Shown here in pieces: positions 6,364 to 12,857 of a DNA stretch of 46,441 nucleotides (its first letter is position 1; every line of letters starts with the position of its first letter). The DNA lies in the IMG/VR virus record IMGVR_UViG_3300034101_002604, positions 1 to 46,441 of that record, one strand, 5' to 3'. Source of the stretch: a virus. The notes beneath the pieces were generated by a model, which did not search any database, was not told the DNA's origin, and saw only the letters and a list, made by a program, of their open reading frames with translations. Made by a program: the position numbers and the translations under genes.

Positions 6364-6551
6364 TCACCATAACCCTGACTCCGCAGCACTTCCTGTACAT
6401 CAAGGATGCTGTGGAGCGTGACTTGGAGGAGGCCCGTGACCAGATCATGTTCGGGCCGGAAGATGACAACGCCACCCATGTGTTCAACCATGCACGGGTG
6501 GTGCTGAACATCCTGAAGGATGTGGAACAGAAGCAGGTGGTTCCTTTCTAA
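6360..6551 (+). CDS. Small helical protein, 63 aa
   Basis: The start codon overlaps the zinc-finger gene's stop. After a strand (MITITLTPQHF) the chain forms a long helix (YIKDAVERDLEEARDQI) and a second helix (HVFNHARVVLNILKDVEQ). No recognised family. It ends 12 bases before the next gene, which has a strong aaggagggg site. Confidence 0.65.
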   Translation: MITITLTPQHFLYIKDAVERDLEEARDQIMFGPEDDNATHVFNHARVVLNILKDVEQKQVVPF

Positions 6552-6563
6552 GGAGGGGTGGTG

Positions 6564-6794
6564 ATGACTGAAGAGTTCTGGAGTGTGGGGCCGGAGATCG
6601 ACGGCATCCCAGGCAAGGCTGGCGACATGGTTTTTTGGGTCGGCAACTCTCGGGTTCCGTGGTGGATTGCCGAGTGGCAACCTCAGAATGGCAGGTGCTT
6701 TGCCATCATTAATGCGATGGGCGACGTTGGCGTGGCCGCTCCCGCTGATCTGAGCCGTGACTTTCGCAATGCCCATGCCACGGGAGGTGCGTGA
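6564..6794 (+). CDS. Hypothetical protein, 76 aa
   Basis: Two in-frame GTGs precede the ATG at 6564. The ATG is favoured because aaggagggg ends about 6 bases upstream. The product is Trp- and Gly-rich (EEFWSVGPEIDGIPGKAGDM, PWWIAEW) and strand-dominated, likely a small beta fold. No family was recognised. It is coupled to the next gene through overlapping stop and start codons. Confidence 0.65.
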   Translation: MTEEFWSVGPEIDGIPGKAGDMVFWVGNSRVPWWIAEWQPQNGRCFAIINAMGDVGVAAPADLSRDFRNAHATGGA

Positions 6795-6997
6795 TGGCGT
6801 TTCAAAAGCATCGGAAGATTTGTTTCGACCATGAGCCCGGCCACAAGTATCCGTACGTGTGTACCGGCTGGTGTGAGGTGGGCGGGATCTACGTGGGCGA
6901 CCGCTTCACCGATGAGGTGGGCGAGATCCTGATCGAAGCATGCCGTGGCGACGGCATTACCGTGGAGGTGGAGGAGGTGGCCGATGTCCCGAAGTGA
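6794..6997 (+). CDS. Hypothetical protein, 67 aa
   Basis: The ATG at 6794 (or the GTG one codon upstream) follows gggaggtg. The chain has a basic, Cys- and His-containing start (KHRKICFDHEPGHKYPYVC), a WCEVGG turn, then an acidic helix and an acidic C-terminus (VEVEEVADVPK). The Cys/His spacing (C-x2-H then H-x5-C-x3-C) could bind a metal but fits no named finger. It overlaps the next gene by 14 bases. Confidence 0.6.
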   Translation: MAFQKHRKICFDHEPGHKYPYVCTGWCEVGGIYVGDRFTDEVGEILIEACRGDGITVEVEEVADVPK

Positions 6998-7214
6998 CCC
7001 GAAGACCTGGGCCTACCGTGGCCGGGTGATCGAAGAGTGGTTTGAAAGCTGGGCTGACCGGGCCCCGGAAATCTTTCTCAAGAACCGCACGGGCTACGTG
7101 GTGCGGGCGCATAACTACACGGACGAGAACGAACTGATGGCTCCTGGCAGATGGCGCACGCTGGCGGAGGCGAAGCGCGGGGTGGACGAGATCCTAGAAG
7201 AAGGGGTGTGGTGA
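6984..7214 (+). CDS. Hypothetical protein, 76 aa
   Basis: The open frame begins earlier, but the ATG at 6984 has gaggaggtgg just upstream. It is a mixed alpha/beta small protein with aromatic and acidic content (TWAYRGRVIEEWFESWAD, GYVVRAHNYTDENEL) and a C-terminal acidic helix. No known motif or membrane segment. The stop overlaps the ATG of the next gene (TGATG). Confidence 0.65.
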   Translation: MSRSDPKTWAYRGRVIEEWFESWADRAPEIFLKNRTGYVVRAHNYTDENELMAPGRWRTLAEAKRGVDEILEEGVW

Positions 7215-7441
7215 TGCCAACGATTTATGCCTCCAGAGGCGCGCGGCCAACGCCGTTGGCCACGTTGTATTCCAATGCCAAGCAGCGCGTCATGCGCTCG
7301 CCGCGGCTGCGAGACTACCTGTCCATCATCATGGACGATGGCTGGTCAGGAGACGAGGATCACCTGCGTTGGGTGATCCGCGGGAAGGTGGGGGAGATCG
7401 AACTGTGGGCACGGCAGATCAAGAGGGGGTGCGATGATTGA
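7214..7441 (+). CDS. Hypothetical protein, 75 aa
   Basis: It starts at an ATG overlapping the previous stop, with a gaaggggtg site. The N-terminus is Arg/Pro-rich (YASRGARPTPLATLYSN), followed by helices (SPRLRDYLSIIMDDGWS, VGEIELWARQIKRG). It is basic overall in its first half. No recognised family. It overlaps the following gene by 8 bases. Confidence 0.65.
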   Translation: MPTIYASRGARPTPLATLYSNAKQRVMRSPRLRDYLSIIMDDGWSGDEDHLRWVIRGKVGEIELWARQIKRGCDD

Positions 7442-7832
7442 GATTGAAATTGTGCAGGACTTGTTTAACACGCTCGGAATCCATGGGTCCGTGTACGGGC
7501 CCGTCAACATGGATGACTTTGTCGCTGGAGCCCACGGCCTGCGTGACATGGGCAAGGACAAGGACTCTGACCCGCGTCACATCATGCAGTGCATCCGCCG
7601 CATGTGCGATGGCATTGGGCCCCGGTACTTCCAGCAGTTGATCGACACGCCTGCCGATGTGGATGACATGTGGGTCCACTACTGGTGCCCGCAGCCGGCT
7701 GGCACTGACCTCGCCAAGGCCGACTGCCCGGCCGGTACGCACCCGCTTTGGACGAACGGCAAGTCCACCGTGTTCACTCGTCTTACCCAAGACAAGCACG
7801 GTAATGATGTGTTCGATTTTGCGGTTGTCTAG
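7434..7832 (+). CDS. Hypothetical protein, 132 aa
   Basis: The ATG is preceded by aagagggggtg. The protein is one of the larger members of this region, with an acidic N-terminus, IRRMCDGIGPRYFQQLIDTP in the middle, a Cys/Trp-rich segment (WVHYWCPQPAGTDLAKADCP) and a strand-rich C-terminus. No named fold was recognised and no signal peptide is present. Only 9 bases separate it from the tiny membrane-protein gene that follows. Confidence 0.7.
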   Translation: MIEIEIVQDLFNTLGIHGSVYGPVNMDDFVAGAHGLRDMGKDKDSDPRHIMQCIRRMCDGIGPRYFQQLIDTPADVDDMWVHYWCPQPAGTDLAKADCPAGTHPLWTNGKSTVFTRLTQDKHGNDVFDFAVV

Positions 7833-7841
7833 GAGTCTGCC

Positions 7842-7955
7842 ATGTACAGGGACGTACTAAGGCTGATGCACATGCTTGCGACTGCCATCCTCATCCTGTT
7901 GGCGGGGAGGTTGCAGGACATCTGTTGGCGTATACTTACGGAGCTACAGCGATGA
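7842..7955 (+). CDS. Tiny membrane protein, 37 aa
   Basis: A taggagt site precedes the ATG. The product has one hydrophobic helix (LMHMLATAILILLAGRL, about residues 8-24) flanked by charged ends (MYRDVLR and the terminal LTELQR), so a single membrane span is likely. Its stop overlaps the start of another tiny hydrophobic frame. Single-span mini-proteins next to other phage genes can be holin-like or regulatory; nothing here decides between them. Confidence 0.5.
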   Translation: MYRDVLRLMHMLATAILILLAGRLQDICWRILTELQR

Positions 7956-8029
7956 GCGAATTGGCGGATTTTTGTCTGGCGGTGTGCGGCATGGGCGCCC
8001 TGTTCTACTGGCTCGGGAAGGGACAATGA
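7952..8029 (+). CDS. Tiny hydrophobic protein, 25 aa
   Basis: This 25-residue frame (MSELADFCLAVCGMGALFYW, then LGKGQ) starts at an ATG overlapping the previous stop and ends in an ATGA junction with the recombinase start. A cggagct stretch lies upstream. Translation through it would couple the recombinase to the operon. It could be a real micro-protein or simply a coupling leader. The hydrophobic core would span a membrane once. Confidence 0.4.
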   Translation: MSELADFCLAVCGMGALFYWLGKGQ

Positions 8030-8796
8030 TCCATCTCTATGCGCGGGTGAGTACCGACAAGCAGGAGAACGGCCGGGAGGCGCAGTGCAAACGGCTCCTG
8101 GACTGGGTCAAAGATCGGGAGTACACCCTGCACTGCGATGAGGATGTGTCTGCGTACAACACCCGGCTGAACGCCCGCCCCGTGGGCAAGAAGATGTACG
8201 ACGCCCTTCAGCCTGGGGATACGGTGGTCATCACCAAGATCGACCGTGCCTTCCGGCGGATGTTCGACTTCGCTGTGACCCGTGAACAGTGGGAGAAGCT
8301 CGGCGTCACCCTGGTGGTCTTGGATCTGCCCGAGAATCTGACCGGCCCACACGGCAAGTTCTTCCTGTCGATGGTGGTGGCGGCAGGGGAACTAGAGTCG
8401 GACATGCACGGCCAGCGCAAGCGGGAGGTGTACGCCCACAAGCGGGCCGCCGGCCTGCCCTATGGACCACTGCGTCCCTATGGATGGGACGTGAAGCGAA
8501 CGAAGGATGGCCCTGAGTGGGTGCCCGACGAGCGGGAGCGGGCCGTCTGCCAGCGCGTGCTGGAGGAGAGGGAGCAGGGCAAGAGCCTATACCAAATCGC
8601 TATTGACCTTTTGGACGACGGCGTTCGGAAGGCGCGCAGGAAGAAGAACTGTTCCGACGTGTACCACGTAAAGGACGTTCATCTGATGGCCCGCGCGGCT
8701 CAAGCCGGATTCCCAAGGATTCCGAGAGACGAGCTGCGAGGGCCCGGCTACGAACAGAGGCTAGCCGCAGCGAAATCTGGTGGTCGCCCGCTATAG
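8026..8796 (+). CDS. Small serine recombinase (resolvase/invertase family)
   Basis: The 256-aa product opens with MIHLYARVSTDKQ, where Ser9 is the predicted nucleophile. Further family signatures are KIDRAFRRMFDF (Arg74 region), LVVLDLPENLTGPHGKFFLSM and the helix GELESDMHGQRKREVYAHKR. A C-terminal part with QGKSLYQIAIDLLDDGV looks like the DNA-binding helix-turn-helix. The length fits resolvases and invertases, not the large serine integrases. It may invert or resolve a phage segment, or be an accessory recombinase beside the tyrosine integrase. Its 3' end overlaps the sigma-like gene on the opposite strand by 197 bases. Confidence 0.88.
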   Translation: MIHLYARVSTDKQENGREAQCKRLLDWVKDREYTLHCDEDVSAYNTRLNARPVGKKMYDALQPGDTVVITKIDRAFRRMFDFAVTREQWEKLGVTLVVLDLPENLTGPHGKFFLSMVVAAGELESDMHGQRKREVYAHKRAAGLPYGPLRPYGWDVKRTKDGPEWVPDERERAVCQRVLEEREQGKSLYQIAIDLLDDGVRKARRKKNCSDVYHVKDVHLMARAAQAGFPRIPRDELRGPGYEQRLAAAKSGGRPL

Positions 8797-9214
8797 TCCG
8801 AAGGGTGTGCCCATTCTGGAAACGGTCAGCCGCCAGTTCCTTGTCTTCACCAAGGTCATCAATCGCCATCCGCAGGTAGTCGGGCGATTCCAGCACGGGC
8901 AGTAGATCGCTCGCCTCCTCCAGGCTGATCTTCCATTCGGCCGGCTGGCGGTTGACCCGCTTGATCCACTTGTACATGGCGTTCATGCAGGCCCGAGCGA
9001 AGTATGCCTTGGGGTAGGGCAGTCGCTTCTTGTCGTACGTGCGGGCCGCCTTGGTCAATGCCAAGAACCCCTCTGCCTCCAGGTCAGGCAGCAGCGCAGA
9101 CTTCTGCCAGCCTGGGCGGGCTTTAATGAAGAACCTCGCCAACATCCTGGCGAGCGGAACGTACTCAGTGACCAAATCTTGTCTGTGTTTTGAGAGACGC
9201 AATCTCTTTTTCAT
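8600..9214 (-). CDS. Sigma-70-like RNA polymerase sigma factor
   Basis: Starting at the ATG at 9214 gives 204 residues; in-frame starts further upstream are possible. The first half matches sigma region 2: LVTEYVPLARMLARFFIKA, then DLEAEGFLALTKAARTYDKK and YFARACMNAMYKWIKRV. The second half resembles region 4: DRFQNGHTLRTIAGDHQIS with a following helix (VRSRALAARLSESL). This is the core set of a minimal sigma factor that redirects host RNA polymerase. It is the last gene of the long minus-strand operon, a good position for a late-gene switch acting on the virion operon. The last 197 bases are antisense to the recombinase. Confidence 0.75.
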   Translation of the reverse strand: MKKRLRLSKHRQDLVTEYVPLARMLARFFIKARPGWQKSALLPDLEAEGFLALTKAARTYDKKRLPYPKAYFARACMNAMYKWIKRVNRQPAEWKISLEEASDLLPVLESPDYLRMAIDDLGEDKELAADRFQNGHTLRTIAGDHQISLRLASVRSRALAARLSESLGIRLEPRGPSDERPLRGTRRNSSSSCAPSERRRPKGQ

Positions 9215-9389
9215 GCTCGTCCAATCGGATCTCATGCTCCGCCAGTGCATCTCGGAGTTGCTGCACCATCTCGGGCAGATGCTCCACGGCACTGGCAATC
9301 ACCGCCACCTTGGCATGGATGGAGAATGCCCACGGCACAACGGCCGCACACGCGCTCACCAACACCAGCCACATTTCAACGTCACTCAT
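9165..9389 (-). CDS. Membrane-anchored coiled-coil protein, 74 aa
   Basis: The N-terminus (MSDVEMWLVLVSACAAVVPW) forms one membrane span. The rest is an amphipathic coiled coil (VEHLPEMVQQLRDALAEHEI and LDEHEKEIASLKTQT). This design, one span plus a coiled-coil stalk, is common in phage lysis and accessory regions. The start is an ATG preceded by agagg and overlaps the end of the upstream gene. It overlaps the sigma factor start by about 50 bases. The location with other membrane proteins suggests an envelope role. Confidence 0.7.
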   Translation of the reverse strand: MSDVEMWLVLVSACAAVVPWAFSIHAKVAVIASAVEHLPEMVQQLRDALAEHEIRLDEHEKEIASLKTQTRFGH

Positions 9390-9606
9390 CCTCTATTCTC
9401 CGAATCATGCTGACGAGCATGAGCCCTGCGTACGGATGCAGTTGGCCCTCCTCAACGTGCAGTTTGATGATCCTCACTGCTCGCTGTGATTCCTCTGGGG
9501 GGAATTGATAGACGTGAGTGTGTCCGTCCATCGTTGCGACGAGTCGATTAATGCGTCGAAAGCCTGACTCCGAATAGTCTTCATATCCGTCCGATTGATA
9601 ATCCAT
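9382..9606 (-). CDS. Hypothetical protein, about 74 aa
   Basis: The C-terminal half has a conserved-looking pattern (THVYQFPPEESQRAVRIIKL, then EEGQLHPYAGLML) that I recall from short phage proteins of unknown function. The start is uncertain: ATGs at 9675, 9606 and 9531 are possible and none has a strong ribosome site. The 9606 choice is a compromise. The 5' part overlaps the upstream membrane-protein gene in another frame by about 130 bases. Confidence 0.55.
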   Translation of the reverse strand: MDYQSDGYEDYSESGFRRINRLVATMDGHTHVYQFPPEESQRAVRIIKLHVEEGQLHPYAGLMLVSMIRRIEDE

Positions 9607-9848
9607 TTGGCAATCCAATTGCTGATCAATGAGATAAGGATTGGCATGACAAAGATGATGAAGAAACTGCCGCACTCCGGGTGGGTGCGCAGGTATGTCT
9701 CCTTCATCCGGCGGCGGAACTCCCGCATGGAGATCGCCCCATCCGGCACTACCAGCAGGCCGACCAGGGCAAGCTCCTTCGCATGCTTGCTGATGCCACG
9801 CGCCCCAGATTCAACGAGGCAGATGTCGGCTACTTCCGATGCAAGCAT
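9474..9848 (-). CDS. Membrane protein, 124 aa
   Basis: The ATG at 9848 has gcgaggac upstream and gives 124 residues. A globular N-terminal part has the element ISKHAKELALVGLLVVPDGA, followed by a basic stretch (MREFRRRMKETYLR) and a strong membrane helix (FFIIFVMPILISLISNWIA, about residues 62-80). The C-terminus is polar. It lies in the peptidase/membrane-protein cluster, so envelope location is likely. No named family. Confidence 0.65.
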   Translation of the reverse strand: MLASEVADICLVESGARGISKHAKELALVGLLVVPDGAISMREFRRRMKETYLRTHPECGSFFIIFVMPILISLISNWIAKWIINRTDMKTIRSQAFDALIDSSQRWTDTLTSINSPQRNHSEQ

Positions 9849-10108
9849 TTGCCGTCCTCGCATTTGATCACGGTCGGTGGATGCAATACCGCCCCCTTGG
9901 TCTTGCACTCGCAGTCATCGGGGCAGGGGCAGGCCGTCTTGTGGCCGTCTCCATGGACGATCACGCCACCCTTGCAGGCACCGCAGCACTTCCGCACCGG
10001 GGCATCGAAGTCCTGGGTGTGCAGGACATAGGCTGCTTCGACTGCCACCCGCGCCGTGAGATCGGGCGGAGCGAACCAAGACAGGATCCAGAGCAGCAGC
10101 CTAGCCAT
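9830..10108 (-). CDS. Exported Cys-rich protein, 92 aa
   Basis: The ATG at 10108 overlaps the papain-like gene's stop by 8 bases. The first 16 residues (MARLLLWILSWFAPPD) are hydrophobic and could be a signal or anchor. The rest is Cys-rich: KCCGACKGGVIVHGDGHKT, then CPCPDDCECK and KCEDGKCLHRK. The CxxC-GG-HGDGH-CPCP pattern resembles DnaJ-type or ferredoxin-like zinc modules. Its tight coupling to the peptidase suggests the two work together, perhaps as a partner or inhibitor, but this is inference. Confidence 0.65.
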   Translation of the reverse strand: MARLLLWILSWFAPPDLTARVAVEAAYVLHTQDFDAPVRKCCGACKGGVIVHGDGHKTACPCPDDCECKTKGAVLHPPTVIKCEDGKCLHRK

Positions 10109-12254
10109 GTCGCAGGAGCCCCACTGTTCCGTAGTCGGGCAGGCGCTGCGGCGGGTAGCCGTCGATTGATCCGTACACCCAGCAGTCACCGTCCGCAACG
10201 CAGACGTTGAAGTCATCGGCCGAGGTGAGGATCATGCCGGGAACCCACTCGCCGTACTCTTTTGGCCAAGCCTTCGGCTTCTGATTCCACTCTCCCCAAG
10301 AGTTCACAATTCCCCACACGCGGAACGGAAAGAACTCGCGCGTGTCATCGTAAAAGCAAATCGCCATGTCATGGTTCCAGCCGCGGGACGTGCGGTAGTG
10401 GATGCCCTTGTCGTTGGAGTCCACGGACCATGAGGCGTTCTGCCCCGAGTGTGCTGCGTAGCCGTTCCACATGGCGTCCATGAGGTCTTCCTGCGACCGC
10501 ACCTGTGTGATGACGCCGACCCGGTTCTTACGGCACAGTTCTTTTACGGCGTCCGGCACACCCGACGAGCCCCATCGCGCCCCGATGGCGCTGTTGTACT
10601 TGGTCAGGTCAACGACGCCGTCGTAGTTGGTGCGTGCGAGGAAGCCTGTGTCTCGCTCAAACTTGGACGCCACGCCCGGGCTCATGCCCTGACCACCATG
10701 GCCACGCGCCCCATAGGTTGGCTCGGTCGCACCCATGCGGAACCAATCCTCTGGCTCCTTCTTCACAAGGATTTCCACAGCCCTGGTGGTGTCTCGGGCA
10801 TTACGGCTTCCGTGGCTTACGCAGTTATGCACTGCGTATCCGTTGGCGATGAATGCGTGGTCGCACTCCACCTCCAAGCAATAAACCGTTCCAGCAAACG
10901 GCGATACCTCAACGCTGGAAACCCGCGCCGAGAATCCGCCATCAACCTTTACGGTCAGCGACCTCCGCCCGCCTTCCAATGCTGGTGGTCGGAGCTTCGC
11001 TGGGAACAAAGCGGCTGCGCTGTCACCGTAGAAATGCACTTCGGAGGCGACCTTTGACCTGCCCCGCGGTTTGCGAGCGACCTCCGTGCATCGGATGCCG
11101 CAGGACATGGACAAGTATTTCATGTCCCTGACAAGACCGCGGCATACAGATACGCCGCTGGCTCTGCACATCTTGTACTTGGACTTATGCCTAAGTCCGT
11201 TTTCCACATGCCCATCGCCCTCCATCCAGCCGCGCACGCACGCAAGACGAACGGCCGATGGCGAAACCAGGATTTCTTTAGGGGCCCGCTTGGTATAGGT
11301 GTTCCCCTCGCCGCACGCCCGATAAATCCACCTCGCAAACGGCGCGCACGGAAACTCAACGAACAGACAATTCGGCTTTGATGGCAGCGTCCGAATCTTT
11401 GCAGGCACTCCGAGCTTGTCCTGCAAAATGCTGCGCAAGCACTTGGCGATATGAACCTCGTCGCGGCACAGGTTCCACACAAGGTTGGTAGCCGCGCCGC
11501 GTTTCGACTTTCCTGTTGACCCTTCGGCAAGCCATAGGCCGATGACCCACGCCATGTCGGCGTCCAAGGTTACATGCCTGTTGCACTCGTACCGAGCCCC
11601 GGAGATCCGCACCTTGCCATCGCCGGCTCGGATTCGTCGGGGCCTAGATGCAACCTGCGCAAACTCATTCGGGTCTTGCGAGCATCCATCCTCATTGGCA
11701 AGGTCTATTGTGTGCAGATGCTCGCTGGCGATGCTTGTCGCCGGAAGGAAAACCCGCGATCCCTTGGCCAGTGCGTCAGCCCGAACCCAAGCCCTCTCTG
11801 ATTCATTCAGCGGAGAGACGAACAGGTGGTCGGGAGTTGATACGACAGCGTCCAGGCACCCCTCTGCACGCACAGAAAAGACGCTGCCTGTGTACGGCTT
11901 GTTGAATGTCGAAAGCACTCGCCGCTTCCCACCGAAAGGCGATGCGACAATGTCTCCAATCAGCACATCTTCAATAGCCTTTTCAGTGCCGTCGCCCATT
12001 CGCACAAGGGTGCCGGCAACGAAACAATCTCCAGTCGTCTGCCGTTCGGTGAAGCAGTTCTTGTCCAGCTTCTTGGCGTACTGCCAGAGCAGGGCCCGCT
12101 TGCCGATGCCAGAGCCTTTGATGTTGGGCTCGGAGAAGTACTGGTACTTCTGCGTCTCCATGAAATCCGCGTTGGCACGGGCATTGAACTGCCAGCCGGG
12201 GATCCCGTCTTCGTACGCCTTATAGCAATCGAACGGAGTCGCAAACTCACTCAC
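10101..12254 (-). CDS. Papain-like cysteine peptidase with inserted intein
   Basis: A GTG at 12254 (ggag 8 bases upstream, overlapping the previous stop) gives 717 residues; an ATG at 12269 is an alternative. The host protein is residues 1-76 plus 478-717, about 316 aa after splicing. RQTTGD joins to CVSHGSRNA at the site of the papain catalytic Cys (Cys478). The His is in GWNHDMAICFYDD (about 628) and the Asn in VNSWGEWN (about 651), both in family C1A order. No signal peptide is clear. It lies among exported and membrane proteins and a subtilase, which suggests a lytic or envelope role. The peptidase cannot be active before splicing, because the active-site loop is interrupted. Confidence 0.88.
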   Translation of the reverse strand: MSEFATPFDCYKAYEDGIPGWQFNARANADFMETQKYQYFSEPNIKGSGIGKRALLWQYAKKLDKNCFTERQTTGDCFVAGTLVRMGDGTEKAIEDVLIGDIVASPFGGKRRVLSTFNKPYTGSVFSVRAEGCLDAVVSTPDHLFVSPLNESERAWVRADALAKGSRVFLPATSIASEHLHTIDLANEDGCSQDPNEFAQVASRPRRIRAGDGKVRISGARYECNRHVTLDADMAWVIGLWLAEGSTGKSKRGAATNLVWNLCRDEVHIAKCLRSILQDKLGVPAKIRTLPSKPNCLFVEFPCAPFARWIYRACGEGNTYTKRAPKEILVSPSAVRLACVRGWMEGDGHVENGLRHKSKYKMCRASGVSVCRGLVRDMKYLSMSCGIRCTEVARKPRGRSKVASEVHFYGDSAAALFPAKLRPPALEGGRRSLTVKVDGGFSARVSSVEVSPFAGTVYCLEVECDHAFIANGYAVHNCVSHGSRNARDTTRAVEILVKKEPEDWFRMGATEPTYGARGHGGQGMSPGVASKFERDTGFLARTNYDGVVDLTKYNSAIGARWGSSGVPDAVKELCRKNRVGVITQVRSQEDLMDAMWNGYAAHSGQNASWSVDSNDKGIHYRTSRGWNHDMAICFYDDTREFFPFRVWGIVNSWGEWNQKPKAWPKEYGEWVPGMILTSADDFNVCVADGDCWVYGSIDGYPPQRLPDYGTVGLLRHG
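10824..12026 (-). mobile_element. Intein with LAGLIDADG homing endonuclease domain
   Basis: A 401-residue in-frame insertion starting at a Cys (CFVAGTLVRMGDGTEKAIED, block A) and ending VHN before Cys. Block B is STPDHLFV with the expected TxxH. The terminal blocks are VYCLEVECDHAFIANGYAVHN in outline, with the final His-Asn needed for cyclisation and cleavage. Between them IGLWLAEGS and VRGWMEGDG are the paired LAGLIDADG-type motifs about 100 residues apart, so this is a full-length mobile intein and not a mini-intein. All splice-junction residues look intact: Cys at 1, His-Asn at the end and Cys at +1. Confidence 0.9.
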
Positions 12255-12645
12255 TCTGCCGCTCCACATCCTTGCAGGCGGCGACGATCTTCCCTGCCAG
12301 CCCCTCGTCTATCGGCAGGGTGTCCAGTGAGTAGTACTTGGAGAGCGTCTCTTCCACCGCCTTGTCCAGACCTGGGTACTTGCCCACCAGATCAGTCCCG
12401 CCAGCGGCCAGCCGCAGCGCGTCTGAGTAGACAGCGCGCCAAGCTGCGGTGGTGGTAATCAGCCGGCCTTGATCCCGAGCCATCACATCTCCGAGCGCTC
12501 GGTAGATGGCGGCTACTGCGGCCCGGTCGGTGGAGGGTGCCGACGAAAGGGCCTGTGCTACGGGACCAACTGCGGCTGGCCGCTGGACATCAATAAACGA
12601 GGCGGCCACCAGGGCAGCCGCCAAAGCCAAGGGAACGTACTTCAT
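12247..12645 (-). CDS. Secreted protein with N-terminal signal, 132 aa
   Basis: The frame is open further upstream, but the ATG at 12645 overlaps the preceding stop (ATGA) and begins MKYVPLALAAALVAASFIDV, a clear signal peptide or anchor. The mature part is helical (DRAAVAAIYRALGDVMARDQ, then AVYSDALRLAAGG) and ends near ACKDVERQSE. No family was recognised. It sits between a small membrane protein and the papain-like peptidase, so a periplasmic or surface role in the same process is likely. Confidence 0.7.
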   Translation of the reverse strand: MKYVPLALAAALVAASFIDVQRPAAVGPVAQALSSAPSTDRAAVAAIYRALGDVMARDQGRLITTTAAWRAVYSDALRLAAGGTDLVGKYPGLDKAVEETLSKYYSLDTLPIDEGLAGKIVAACKDVERQSE

Positions 12646-12857
12646 TTGAGCAATGCCTGGAGGAGGGCGTTGCAGGCCGTCTTCACTTCCGGCGATGACG
12701 AGGCATCGCGGATATGGATCACAGACGCCAGATGCTTGAGCGTTTGGTCGGGCTTCGGAATCGCAGGGAGTTTGAATGAAGACAGATTGGGGAGGACAAA
12801 CTGCCACAGCACTACGGCTCCGAGGATGGCCAGGGCGACGATCTGAAAGGTGGTCAC
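12642..12857 (-). CDS. Small single-span membrane protein, 71 aa
   Basis: The GTG start overlaps the subtilase stop (GTGA). The N-terminus (MTTFQIVALAILGAVVLWQF) is a transmembrane helix. The rest is a short polar domain ending CNALLQALLK. It is coupled at both ends, to the subtilase and to the signal-peptide protein. The size and layout are compatible with a holin-like or anchor protein but do not prove it. Confidence 0.65.
   Translation of the reverse strand: MTTFQIVALAILGAVVLWQFVLPNLSSFKLPAIPKPDQTLKHLASVIHIRDASSSPEVKTACNALLQALLK

Noticed and set aside
9531-9675. Longer N-terminal forms of the 74-aa gene at 9382
   Set aside because: The extra residues (from 9675) lie over the neighbouring membrane-protein gene and do not look protein-like; no ribosome site supports them.
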